A DNA stretch of 64,000 nucleotides. Origin: Hippophae tibetana (Eukaryota; Streptophyta; Magnoliopsida; Rosales; Elaeagnaceae). Shown one piece after another: positions 12,526 to 22,924 of the stretch. The translations under genes were made by a program, and so were the position numbers. The stretch spans positions 108,848,398-108,912,397 of the forward strand of contig CM072810.1 in assembly GCA_037013495.1 (NCBI GenBank). The letters run 5' to 3'. The notes beneath the pieces are model-generated. The model worked only from the letters and a program-made list of their open reading frames with translations. It ran no database searches and was not told the origin of the DNA. Every line of letters begins with the position of its first letter. Positions within the stretch are counted from its first letter, which is position 1.

Positions 12526-13201
12526 GCAGCTTTTGATTGGAGGGAAATCCTGTTGTACGTAGAGATCAGCGCACGGGATCAGAGACGCACGTACGTGGGG
12601 GACAGCGGCTGGACGCGTCAGAGAAGTGGGTCCCACCTGCACGCCGGCCTGCGCGGCAGGTGGGCCCCACTCGGGCGCCAAGCCGCGTGAAAGAATTTGC
12701 ACACACGCGATTTGGTCGGGCGTGATCTGGACGCGCGCATCGTAGCCGTTGCTTCTTTGATCGGACGGTCCACATTTGGCGCGTGGTGTATGTCGTGTGG
12801 CTCTTCTCATCTGCGCAAAAAATTAAACTTTATTAATTGCATTTTGACCTACAAATTTATTTCAAATTACATTTTCAACTTTCTTTAAGTACAGTTTAGC
12901 CCTTTTCTAATTTAAATTAAATTTTTAAACTTTTAATAATTAAAATTAAGCCTGATTTTAATTTAAATTATATTTTTGACTTTTAAAAATTGTAATTAAG
13001 AACTCTATTATTTGAAATTATATTTTTAGACATAAATTTGCAATTAATTAAGTTTTTCGATACAAATTATTTAATTTTATTAAAATATATAAAAAACAGT
13101 AAATACTAATTTATTAAACTAAAATTAACTAAAAACATTGAAAATATAGCAATTATAATTAATAAAATAGGTGAAAATAACTATATAAAATACAGTTATC
13201 A

Positions 13202-13408
13202 GGCGTAGCCGGTCCGCACCTTGGATCGGCTCAGGTCACCTCGGTTCGACTCAGGTTGGTCCGGCCAGCGGTTCGGTTGAACACGGTTTTCTCGGTTTTT
13301 CAAAGTTTTTCTATTTTTGGCCGGTTCGGTCCATTTTAAAGGTCTGAACCGAGTTTTTTTTCCGGTTCTGGATTTCTAACACCGATCTGGTTCATTTTTT
13401 CAAGTTTT
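13202..13408 (+). repeat. Leader repeat R, right copy
   Basis: Near-identical to 8636-8847. It resumes the Copia leader directly after the nested element and runs into the sequence upstream of the gag start at 13558. Confidence 0.85.
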
Positions 13409-13557
13409 TTAAACCAATTTTGAACTGGTTTTATTGTTTTTATCCGGTTTAGTATAAATATATATTAAAAAATAAAAACAAAAAAAAAACACATAGAAAA
13501 AAAATTCTTTAGTCCTAAAATTATTACACCATTTTCTAGTTTGGTTACCATAATATC

Positions 13558-14403
13558 ATGACAGAGGGTATAATTTCATTACCTATGGAGCAATCAAATC
13601 CAATTGTTGTACAATCTATTCAGTCTGAAGATGTGTTTAATGCTGGAATTGTTCTTAATGAGACTAATTATGATGTTTGGTCTCAAATAATAGAAATGCA
13701 TATTGCAGAGAGAGAAAAACTCTCTTATATTCATGACAAAAATTTGCAACCAGAAAAAACATCAAACAATTATAACAAGTGGTATGCAGAAAATCAAAAA
13801 GTGAAGAGATGGATACTTATGTCAATGAGTCCAGAAATCATGAAACGATATTTACACATACCTACTGCTCTTGAATTTTGGGGTGCTTTGGCAAAATCAT
13901 TCTATGATGGAAGTGATGAATTACAGGTATTTATCTTAAACCAAAAAGCTTTTACTTCTAGACAAAATGGAAAATCACTTTCAAAGTATTATGAAGAGTT
14001 AACTGAAATTTTCGAAGAGCTAGACCATCGTGATAAGGTGGTCATGAAAGACCCGCATGATCTAATATCATATCAAGAGTCTGTTGAAAGACTAAGGATA
14101 CATATTTTTATTGCTGGATTAGATGATGAGTTTGAGCAGATTCGTGGAGAAATTTTGCGAAAAGAAACTATCCCAGATTTAGAAGGTTGTTATTCCTTGA
14201 TTCGACGAGAGGTAGTATGTCGAATCTCATTGAAGGAAAAATCTAGAGATGTTGACGCTTCCGCCATGATATCTAAAAATCGTTCTTTTTCCAACCAGCA
14301 AGAACGAAAGGTGACTGATAAATCATCATTTAAATGTACCCATTGTCATCAAAAAGGTCATACAAAAGAACGATGTTTTGAACTGGTGGGATATCCTGAC
14401 TAG
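13558..14403 (+). pseudogene. Copia element 1 gag
   Basis: A 281-codon frame with the gag/UBN2-like fold typical of Copia elements (N-terminal NYDVWSQ and later LSKYYEELTEIFEELDHRD motifs). It carries a CCHC zinc knuckle (CTHCHQKGHTKERC, residues 260-273) that binds the genomic RNA. The frame ends at a TAG (14401) exactly where relatives read a second Trp after GYPD. The same frame then continues for 49 codons to a second TAG just before the protease motif, so gag and pol were originally one polyprotein. Confidence 0.85.
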
Positions 14404-17400
14404 TGGGATCACAATCGTGACTCTCGGAAGAAAAATCCACGACAGATGTCTACTGCCACCATTGCTGAAACAACAAAGGATCATGTTGCAACCTCCTCAG
14501 CACATGTTGGTAAGATGCTTAAAGTTTTTTCTCTTGTTTTTAATAATACATAGATAATTGATTCAGGTGCAACTGATCATATGACATTCGATTCTAGACA
14601 AATCTCAAAACCATCCTCACACAAAACTGTTTGCACTGCCAATGGTAACACAACCCCAGTCATTGGGGAAAGATCTTTGTCTCTCACTAGTACTTTGAAT
14701 TTAGACTCAGTACTAGTTGTTCCCTCTTTAGAGTATAATCTTATATCTATTTCTCAAATAATCATTGCTTTATCTCAAAACCATCCTCACACAAAACTGT
14801 TTGCACTGCCAATGGTAACACAACCCCAGTCATTGGGGAAAGATCTTTGTCTCTCACTAGTACTTTGAATTTAGACTCAGTACTAGTTGTTCCCTCTTTA
14901 GAGTATAATCTTATATCTATTTCTCAAATAATCACTGCTTTATCTTGTTTTGTTATTTTTTGGCCTGACTTTTGTGTGTTCAAGGACATTCAAACAAAGC
15001 AAACGATTGGTCGTGGTGTTAGGCAAGGAAACCTGTATTATTTGGACTTGGATTCAACAAATCATGCATTGGTAGCAACTGGATCTAATAAGGATGAATG
15101 AAATATATGGCTATGGCATAGGAGATTGGGTCATGCTTCTTTTGGATATTTGAAAAAAATTATTTCCAAGTTTATTTTTGAGCTTAGATCTTTCTACTTT
15201 AAAGTGTGATGTCTGTGAACTAGCAAAAAGTCATCGTTCCTCATTTCCTGTAACCTTAAATAAAAGTTCATCTCTGTTTATGGTTATACATTCTGATGTA
15301 TGGGGTCCTTCCAAAGTCTCTACGTTGGGAGGATCACGTTGGTTTGTTACATTTATTGATGATTTTAGTAGAATGACTTGGGTCTGTTTAATGAAATCTA
15401 AAAGTGAGGTAAACGTCTTATTTAGAAAATTTCATAAAATGGTTCGTACTCAATATAAAACACAGATCCAAGTTCTAAGAAGTGACAATGGAGGAGAATA
15501 TAAAAGTTCTGAGCTTCAAGAATATCTTCAATCAGAAGGCATTATTCATCAAACTACTTGTGTTGATACACCTCAACAAAATGGAGTTGCAGAAAGAAAA
15601 AATCTACACTTGTTGGAAGTTTTCTGTGCCTCATTGATCGAAGCTAATATGTCATTATCTTATTGAGGAGAAGCAATTACTTCTGCTGCATATTTAATCA
15701 ATCGGGTACCTTCCAGTCCCATTAACTTCCAAACACCACTACAAGCCATCACTGAAGCAATTGTTGCACCAAATGTTCCCAATTTACCTCCTCATGTCTT
15801 TGGTTATGTGGCATTTGTACACCAACATAAACAACAACGTAGCAAGTTGGATCCACGAGCAATACATTGTGTTTTTATGAGATATGTCATACAACAAAAA
15901 GGGTATCGGTGTTATCATCCTCCTACAAAACAAATGATTACTACTATGAATGTTATTTTTCATGAAGATACAATGTATTTCTCCTCTACACCTGAATTTC
16001 AGGGGGAGTATAACCATGCTGAAATTCATACCCTTACATATAAATTGCTTCCTTATGAAGAAAGACAAATTATATGTGAGGAAAATACAAATAACTTGAA
16101 TTCAGATGGTAATAACTCTCAATATAGAAAAGACTCAAAGGGAAATGGAATCAAGTCCTCATCAACTTCAAGATCATCAAGCAAGTTCCTTACTACCACT
16201 AAATGAGTACGAGTTTCCTTCTCCACAAGCTGCTGATATACCTAACCAATCGTTTGTAGAGGATGTTCCAACTATTGAACCAGCCAGAAAAATACTTCCA
16301 TCACGTCCTAACAGAGGTATTCCTAAAGCCATGTATGAACTTGAGATTTCTAGTAAAGTCAAATATCCCATGAGTAACTATATGTCTAAACATCGTTTGT
16401 CAAAATCAAACGTATCATTTGTGAATCAATTATCTGCTGTATCTATTCCTAACAGTGTGCAGGAAGCTTTAGCTGACCAAAAATGGAAATATGCTATGAA
16501 TGAAGAACTAAGATCTTTAGAAATAAATAGAACTTGGGAGCTTGTCGATCGTCCACCAACAAAGAAAGTTGTTGGATGTCGATGGATTTTTTCAGTAAAA
16601 TATCAAGCAGATGGTACGATTGAACGCTATAAAGCAAGATTGGTGGCAAAAGGATACACTCAAACATATGGGATCGACTATACAGAAACATTTGCACCTG
16701 TAGCCAAAATTAACACTGTTCGGGTCTTGGTATCTCTAGCTGCAAATTTAGATTGACCATTATATCAGTTTGATGTAAAAAATGCCTTTCTACATGGAGA
16801 TTTAATTGAAGAAGTCTACATGGATTTACCACCAGGAATCAAGAAATCCACAATTCATGGAGAAAAGGTGTGCAAATTAAAAAAATCACTGTATGGATTA
16901 AAAAAATCCCCAAGAGCATGGTTTGGCAGGTTCACTAGGTCAATGAAGGCATTTGGCTACAAGCAAAGCAATTTAGACCATACTTTATTTCTAAAAAAAG
17001 GGTATGGTAAGATCACTGCACTTATTATATATGTTGATGATATGATAGTAACAGGAAATGATCTTGAAGAAAGGAAAGCACTACAAACTTATTTGTCCAA
17101 AGAATTTGAAATGAAAGACCTTAGTTCCTTAAAATATTTTCTTGGGATTGAGGTTTCTCGATCAACAGAAGGAATCTTCTTATCTCAAAGAAAGTATGCC
17201 TTATATTTATTAAAAGAAATCGGTATGTTGGCATGTCAACCAACTAATACACCAGTAGAGGAAGGATTAAAGTTATGTATCAAGGTTGATCAAGTTCCAA
17301 CAAATAAAGAAAGATACCAAAGGCTTGTTGGAAGGTTGATGTATTTCTCACACACAAGATCAGACCTTGCCTATGCTTTAAGTATTGTCAGCCAATTTAT

Positions 17401-17836
17401 GCATAATCATGGAGAACAACATATGAATGCAGTTATTCGAATTTTGAGATATTTAAAGTCTGCTCCTGGAAAAGAAGTATTGTTCACTAAGAACTCAGAG
17501 TTTTCTAGAATTGAAGTATATACTGATGTTGATTGGGCTGGATCAATAAATGATAGACGATCTACATCAGGCTACTTCACTTTTGTAGGGGGAAATCTTG
17601 TAACATGGAGAAGTAAGAAACAACATGTTGTGGCCCGTTCAAGCGCAAAGGCTGAATACAAAGGAATGACACTTGGGCTTTGTGAGGCCTTGTGGTTACA
17701 ATCTCTCTTAAAAGATTTGACATATCCTGCTAAAGAATTAATTAAGTTATTTTGTGACACTAAAGCAGTCTCATATCGAGTATTCACAGAAGTTTCAGTC
17801 AAGTTGGGCATGAAAGACATCTATGCACCAACTTGA
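14404..17836 (+). pseudogene. Copia element 1 pol (protease, integrase, RT, RNase H), broken
   Basis: Protease IIDSGATDHMT lies at about 14554-14586. GAG-pre-integrase WLWHRRLGH lies near 15110. Integrase has D in HSDVWGP, D in RSDNGGEY and E in GVAERK (about 15290-15600). RT YVDD is at 17030-17041. RNase H motifs DVDWAGS and SSAKAEY are followed by the terminal IYAPT. Nonsense codons stand at 14551 (TAG), 15099, 15664 and 16754 (all TGA), in addition to 14401. A 170-bp tandem duplication (14602-14943) shifts the frame, and further frame breaks lie near 15170 and 16110. No active product is possible. Confidence 0.88.
14602..14943 (+). repeat. 170-bp tandem duplication inside pol
   Basis: Sequence beginning atctcaaaaccatcctcaca at 14602 repeats at 14772, almost identical across the full unit. 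The unit length is not a multiple of three, so it shifts the reading frame downstream of the protease. Confidence 0.9.
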
Positions 17837-17843
17837 GGGAGAG

Positions 17844-18067
17844 TGTTGAATTCAACAAACACTGCACCGATGCCAAACATTTTTTCCAATATACACGGCG
17901 CCTACCAATCAAGCTATAAATCATGCAATTCAATCATGTTGGTTGGTGAAATAGTAATTGATATTTTTCTATATAAACAATGTAAATATCCGATACAAAT
18001 TAAGAAAATATACGAACGAAACGTTTATTTATTCTTCTGATTATTTCTTCAAACATTGATTTCTTCA
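17844..18067 (+). repeat. 3' LTR of Copia element 1
   Basis: A 224-bp LTR starting TGTTGAATTC directly after the purine tract and ending TTTCTTCA before the TSD TTATG. It carries a single copy of the motif that is triplicated in the 5' LTR. Confidence 0.9.
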
Positions 18068-18264
18068 TTATGTATGTTCTTTTATAGGATATAGTGTATT
18101 TTTAATGTATATTCTCTCGAACTATAAATCAAATGACTATGGTTTTTATTGCGTTCTATAGTTGCTTCCATACATTGGGTCCTAATCCTATTTTTATGTT
18201 AATATGTCATGAAAATTATAATACAACTACACCACAATCTCCTTTTTCTGGTATGTAAATGAAA

Positions 18265-20235
18265 AAAAATATCAAAAATGCTCTAATATTACTCAAAAAT
18301 TATACTAAGAAAACAATATAATAGAAAAAAATTAGAAGGAATATTTAAAACAAAGAATGCATGCATGATTTCATTTCATTACTTATATAAAAATTGCTTC
18401 ATATTTATAGTCTTATTTTTATTTGTTTTGCTTTTTTTGTCTCATTTCCTTTCTAAATTTTACTACTTTTAATTTTAATATTACTTTTTTTGTAGTATTT
18501 AATTACTAAGTCGATATTTCAAAAACAAAATAAATAAATAAATAAATAACCAAATATAATTATTTCTTGAAGATATTTTTTTTTCATATCACCGTTATAC
18601 ATTTATATACCAAGATATATGTATAAATAATTATCTGAGTTTAAAATCCAACACACTTAATGCTCATAATCAACATATATTATTAAATTATAAAAGATTA
18701 TTATTTTTTAAAAGTAAAAATCAATAATATATTTTGATATTTTTAAACATGTATTTAAACCAAGATAAGTTGAAACTCTTAAAAAATATCATATTTGAAT
18801 GATAATAATAAGAATAATAAAGAAAAAAAACATGTGTAATTTTATGTTTGACTTGGATGTTAAAATAAAATTAAATTAAATTCATTGCATTATTATCATG
18901 AAAACTCATTTCTCTCACATGTCTTGTTAACCACGTGGATACATTGAAGTACTCCTTTTTAAAAATAATTATATTATCATTTAGTCTTCTTCTTTTTTCT
19001 CATATTTCTTATTTGTTACGCAATAAGTTTTTATTTTAAAAGTTATTTATAGTTTTACATCATTTCTATTCCGTTGTTTAAACAAATATTTAATAGTATT
19101 ATTATTTTTCATTAAATTTGAATTTTATTATTATTAATGCCTTTTAATTTATAAAAAATATAATTATACCATTTAAAATATATATTGTTAGAAATTTAGG
19201 CTTAACTCAATCCAATAACATCTAATTGAGTTAAAGATTACTTAGGCTTATAAACAGTTTTGTTGTCTTGCTCTTAGTCGATGTGAAACAAAGATACATA
19301 ATAATTTCCCTTCACACGGTGAACAAAGGTAGACATAAACGTCATGGTGAGACTGTAGTAGAGTCCAAGGTCCAAGCATATAGAGACCAAGAACATAGTT
19401 CTGATACCATGTTATAAAATCAGGCCTAACTCAACTGAATAAGATCTCATTGAGTTAAAAGTTGTCCAAACCTAACTTCTAACCAACGTGAAATAAGAAT
19501 ATTTAACATATATAACTCTAAAAGTTAAAATCCAAAATATACAATAAATATTTAAGTACTTTATATTGTTCTTTTAATAAATAATTTATGTAAAAACAAC
19601 CCCATGATCTAAAAGCAACCTAAATCTCTCGAAAGTTCTAGTTTTAAAATTACTCTAATATTCATTTTCTTAAAAGACGAATGTAATAAAATATTTGAAA
19701 AGCTATAAAAATAACAATTTTAAAACTTATAACCACAAAGATAGCATATTTTTTTATATTTATTTTATATATTTTTACTATTAAAAAAAGTTTAACATAT
19801 CATTTTATTTTATATAACATCAAATTAAATGATGTTCAAATTGAGTTACAACCATTTATATCATTTAAATATTAAATATAGTTAAATTACAACCTATTTT
19901 TAGATATTATTTTTTGTTGATATAAGTTTAAACAATGTTACAACTTGAGTTATTACTATTTTTGGGCCTCGTATATTGCTAATATTCTTCGACCGATTCC
20001 GTCATTTAAGCTTTTATAGTAAACACGAGCATTGACTTAAAACACAAAGACTTGGGCGAGTGTTGTGGGCTTGGAATTGACACATAGAGACATATTTTTT
20101 GATGTTGTTGATCACGTGGCTTTGTGAAATGTGGGCATTACACTACTCCTTGGACCCTCTTGGATTTAAGATAGTGCTTCATCTTTTCCCCTATTTCATT
20201 CATACTTGGGTAATTAAGAACTAAGGTGGCGTTTG
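18265..20235. repeat. Segmental duplication, left copy of block B (intergenic flank)
   Basis: Colinear with 61195-63175, including the AT-rich stretches, the TRIM and the cttggaccctcttggat segment near 20150. Substitutions and small indels are clearly denser than in block A (roughly 5-6 % in the stretch I aligned near 18330-18560). The partner lies upstream of the intact MED25 promoter, so block B is the 5' flank of the gene. Bases 18073-18264 have no partner and no recognisable feature. Confidence 0.85.
19186..19508 (-). mobile_element. TRIM (miniature LTR retrotransposon), left copy
   Basis: Two LTR-like repeats of about 100-120 bp (19186-about 19304 and 19410-19508) flank a short core of about 105 bp. 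On the minus strand the first LTR ends TTATAACA, followed directly by TGGTATCAGAAC (19409-19398), an initiator-Met-type primer site. TSD TATAT lies at 19181-19185 and 19509-19513. There is no coding capacity. The same element with the same TSD sits at 62150-62463, so it predates the duplication. Confidence 0.8.
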
Positions 20236-21395
20236 GTTCACAGAATGAAAATGAAATGGAATGGAAAGTAAACAATATTGTTTGGTTTGATCATTGAAAT
20301 CAATGAAGGAATCAATATTACAGTATTTGGTTTGACACTGGAATAGAATGAGAAAAACTATAAATTACATTAATACCCCTATATTCAATAAATTTTAAAT
20401 AATATCATTTAATTATTATTTTTTCATCAAACAAAATACATTATCAAAATCATTATTTTTTAAATAAGTATTACTTAAAAAGAAAATATATTATTAAAAT
20501 TATTATTTTTCTAAATAGGGTTTGGGATTTGGGATTTAGGGATTTAAGTTTTAGGGATTTGGGATTTAGGATTTAGGGTTATATTTGTTGGTTATGGTTT
20601 AGGGTTAAAATTATTATTTTTCTAAATAGGGTTTGGGATTTGGGATTTAGGGATTTAAGTTTTAGGGATTTGGGATTTAGGATTTAGGGTTATATTTGTT
20701 GGTTATGGTTTAGGGTTAAAATTATTATTTTTCTAAATAGGGTTTAGAGTTTTAGGATTTTGGGATTTGGGATTTAGGGTTTTAGGATTTTGGATTTTCG
20801 ATTTAGGGTTTAGGGTTTTGGGATTTAGGATTTAGGGATTTAGGGTTTAGGGATTTGGGATTTAGGGTTTAGGGTTTTGGGATTTAAGGTTTTGGGTTTT
20901 GGGTTTTGGATTTGGGGTTTGGGGTTTAAGGTTTTGGGATTTAGGTTTTAGGATTTAGGATTTTGGGTTTTGGGATTTGACATTTGGGGTTTATGATTTA
21001 GGGTTTTGGGGTTTGGGATTTAGGGTTTTGGGTTTTGGGATTTAGGGTTTAGGGTTTTGAGTTTTGGGATTTGGGGTTTAGGTTTTAGGGTTTAGAATTT
21101 TGGGATTTGAGGTTTTGGGTTTATGGTTTTGGGATTTAGGATTTATGGTTTTGGGTTTTGGAATTTAGGGTTTAGGGATTTGAGATTTATGGTTTTGGGT
21201 TTTGGAATTTAGGATTTAGGGATTTGAGATTTATGGTTTTGGGTTTTGAAATTTATGATTTAGGGATTTGAGATTTGAGTTTTGAGTTATATTTAAGGTA
21301 GGGTAAAATTGGAAAAAAAATGAAATGAGAACGGAATAATGATTCCTAAAAGGAGAAATGTAATTAAGATTTCTTCTCCTTTAAAAAAATATTTA
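20236..21395 (+). repeat. Degenerate TTTAGGG-type (telomere-like) repeat tract in a left-only insertion
   Basis: Absent from the right duplicate. It opens with AAGGTGGCGTTTGGTTCACA, a terminus style common in DNA transposons. After about 250 bases of AT-rich DNA it becomes about 800 bases of gggatttagggttt / gggttttgggattt variants. The first part has a unit of about 113 bp repeated two to three times (about 20500-20730). The plant telomere repeat TTTAGGG is present but heavily interspersed with ATTTGGG and TTTTGGG. TAATTAAGA occurs on both sides (20221-20229, about 21359-21367), possibly a 9-bp TSD, but I see no clear terminal inverted repeat. Confidence 0.65.
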
Positions 21396-21566
21396 TTTAT
21401 ACATAATTTGTTTCATAATTAAGTTACACAAATGAAATAGTTATAATTTTAGAGTCTGTTAATAAATATAGAGTGACACGATATAAAAGAAGAAGATAAA
21501 TTTGAGTGTTTGTTGATTTATATATAATATAGATTTATAGATGCATCCGTTATGGATATCAAATAT
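21396..21566. repeat. End of duplicated block B, left copy
   Basis: Matches about 63715-63885 (tgaaatagttataatt ... gatttatagatgcatcc) and ends abruptly near tatggatatc. This is the last point of homology between the two duplicate arms. Confidence 0.7.
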
Positions 21567-22913
21567 CCCTTTAAAGAGAAGCCCGATTCTTTCTCTCAAT
21601 CCTATAAGTCCAAATTACCAAAGGCATTTATGGAATGGAACTGCTGGATGTCACAACGTAAAAAATGAACCCATGTTTTTATTAGAACAATACCCTAGCC
21701 ATTTATTTAAACTACTATAACCATATCACCGTAATTATATAATAATAACAATAAAATCATTGGTTTTTGGAAAAATAAATAAAAGATTTCTTCTCATATG
21801 TAAACTAGTAAGATCAAACCAGCGTATCTTAATTGTCTTGAATCATGTGGTTAAATGAGAGAGATCTATTGAAAATTCGCTTATATATATATTTTTTTTC
21901 TTATAAGTTTTTGGATAAAATCACTTATATATTTTAGATTTTTAATCATTATTGTATAGTTTATTTAAAATTCAGTAAAAAATTATTAATATTTAAAATA
22001 TTAATATTAATAAATTTTTTTATAAGATATTATTTATCTCAAATAATATAAATAATTATCAATTTTTTTTTATTTTAATCATCTTAAATTTTATTTTTAT
22101 CAATTAAGTATTAATATATATTAGATATAAATTATCAGCACTTAAAATATTTTAAAAAATATATAATAGTTACTTATTTATTTATTTTTTTACAATATTA
22201 TTTATCTTAAGTAATATAAAAAAATTTCTTTTAATTATCTTAAATTTTATTTTTATTAATTAAATTATAAACTAATATATGTAAATTTTATTAATGAGAT
22301 TAAAAACTAAATAAACCAAATTATTTGGGCTCACTTCTTGCGTGTAAAATGTGTACCTCGGAAATTACTTGGCTTCATGTAGTATCACGTAGAATAATAT
22401 AATAATTTTTGATTTTTTAGTTAAATATCTTACTATAAATATAATAATTTAAATATATTTTTATTAAAATAAAATATATATATATATATATCATCATTTT
22501 TTTAACTAAAAATAAATATTAATTTAAAAATAACTAAAGTTATATTTTATTGTGCATGCAATATCACCTAGAATATAAATTCTAAATCGTCTTATTCCTC
22601 CTCAATAGGTAAGTTTGGCAGGGTAGTCAGTATAGTGCAGCTATGGTGCTCTGAAGTGCACTAGATATTTATGCTTGGAGGTGTTTTCAGACTAGTAAGC
22701 TACCTTAGTAGGTTGTTACATAGTTATCTAGCTACGTATATTGAAATGTATTTACAATCACACAATTAAAATGAATACTAATACATGTTTAAATACATAA
22801 AATAAGAATCTACTTTTTAGAAAAATGCTTTTAGAAAAAATATATTAGTTGCATACAACTAATATACACCTGATAAAGCATACAACTAATATACCATTAA
22901 TGATTTATTAACA
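21567..22913. other. AT-rich spacer, distal part probably the 3' LTR of Copia element 2
   Basis: No coding signal. It contains long A/T runs and a (TA)n stretch near 22475. From 22913 leftwards, the minus strand reads TGTTAATAAATC directly after the Copia purine tract, so the rightmost few hundred bases should be the 3' LTR. I could not find its other end or a matching 5' LTR. Confidence 0.4.
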
Positions 22914-22924
22914 CTCCCCCTCAA

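Larger units (their letters stand above)
8854..13195 (-). mobile_element. Nested Athila-like Ty3/Gypsy element without gag-pol (non-autonomous)
   Basis: Read on the minus strand, the parts come in this order. First is an LTR-like region (13195-11197) with four G-boxes and a TATA box. Next is a PBS-like 18-mer (TGGCGCCGTTGCCGGGGA, 11190-11173), which I recall as the tRNA-Asp-type site of Athila/Calypso elements. Then come nine foldbacks, the 3' sequence CAAGCGCTTCTTGGGAGGCA (10070-10051) and the ACATTGAGGACAATGT...AAGTTTGAGGGTGG signature ending in a purine tract (about 9875-9833). The last two motifs are hallmarks of the 3' end of Athila/Tat-type elements as I know them. No gag, protease, RT or integrase is present. 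TTATC flanks both proposed ends (8849-8853, 13196-13200), a possible TSD. However, I could not match 8854-9830 to the right-hand LTR, so the left boundary is uncertain. Confidence 0.6.
11197..13195 (-). repeat. Probable 5' LTR (about 2 kb) of the Athila-like element
   Basis: The upstream half (13195-12540) is AT-rich with degenerate tandem aattaaat-type repeats, then becomes strikingly GC-rich (12540-12800). The middle (12266-12525) contains four CACGTG cores and a TATA box follows at 12086-12079. The downstream part reaches the PBS. This is the U3-R-U5 order expected of an LTR read on the minus strand. No second copy is seen, so calling it an LTR rests on promoter order and PBS adjacency. 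Confidence 0.5.
8021..18067 (+). mobile_element. Degenerate Ty1/Copia LTR retrotransposon with a nested insertion
   Basis: LTRs at 8021-8289 and 17844-18067 start TGTTGAATTC and end TTTCTTCA. They are flanked by a 5-bp target-site duplication TTATG (8016-8020 and 18068-18072). A primer-binding site resembling initiator tRNA-Met (TGGTATCTGAGC, 8290-8301) follows LTR 1, and a purine tract (GAGGGAGAG) precedes LTR 2. Domain order gag, protease, integrase, RT, RNase H (13558-17836) identifies Copia. The leader is swollen to about 5 kb by a nested element (about 8854-13195). The LTRs differ at roughly 12 of 222 alignable sites, so the insertion is clearly older than the Copia in MED25 intron 1. 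The coding region is dead: five nonsense codons, a frameshifting tandem duplication and other frame breaks. Confidence 0.92.

Noticed and set aside
12110..12810. Several overlapping open frames on both strands
   Set aside because: They result from the GC-rich LTR segment, where stops are rare; no domain or codon pattern supports any of them.
20221..21367. TAATTAAGA direct repeat as a firm Mutator-type TSD
   Set aside because: Matching terminal inverted repeats are not visible and the motif is AT-rich, so I left it as a possibility only.
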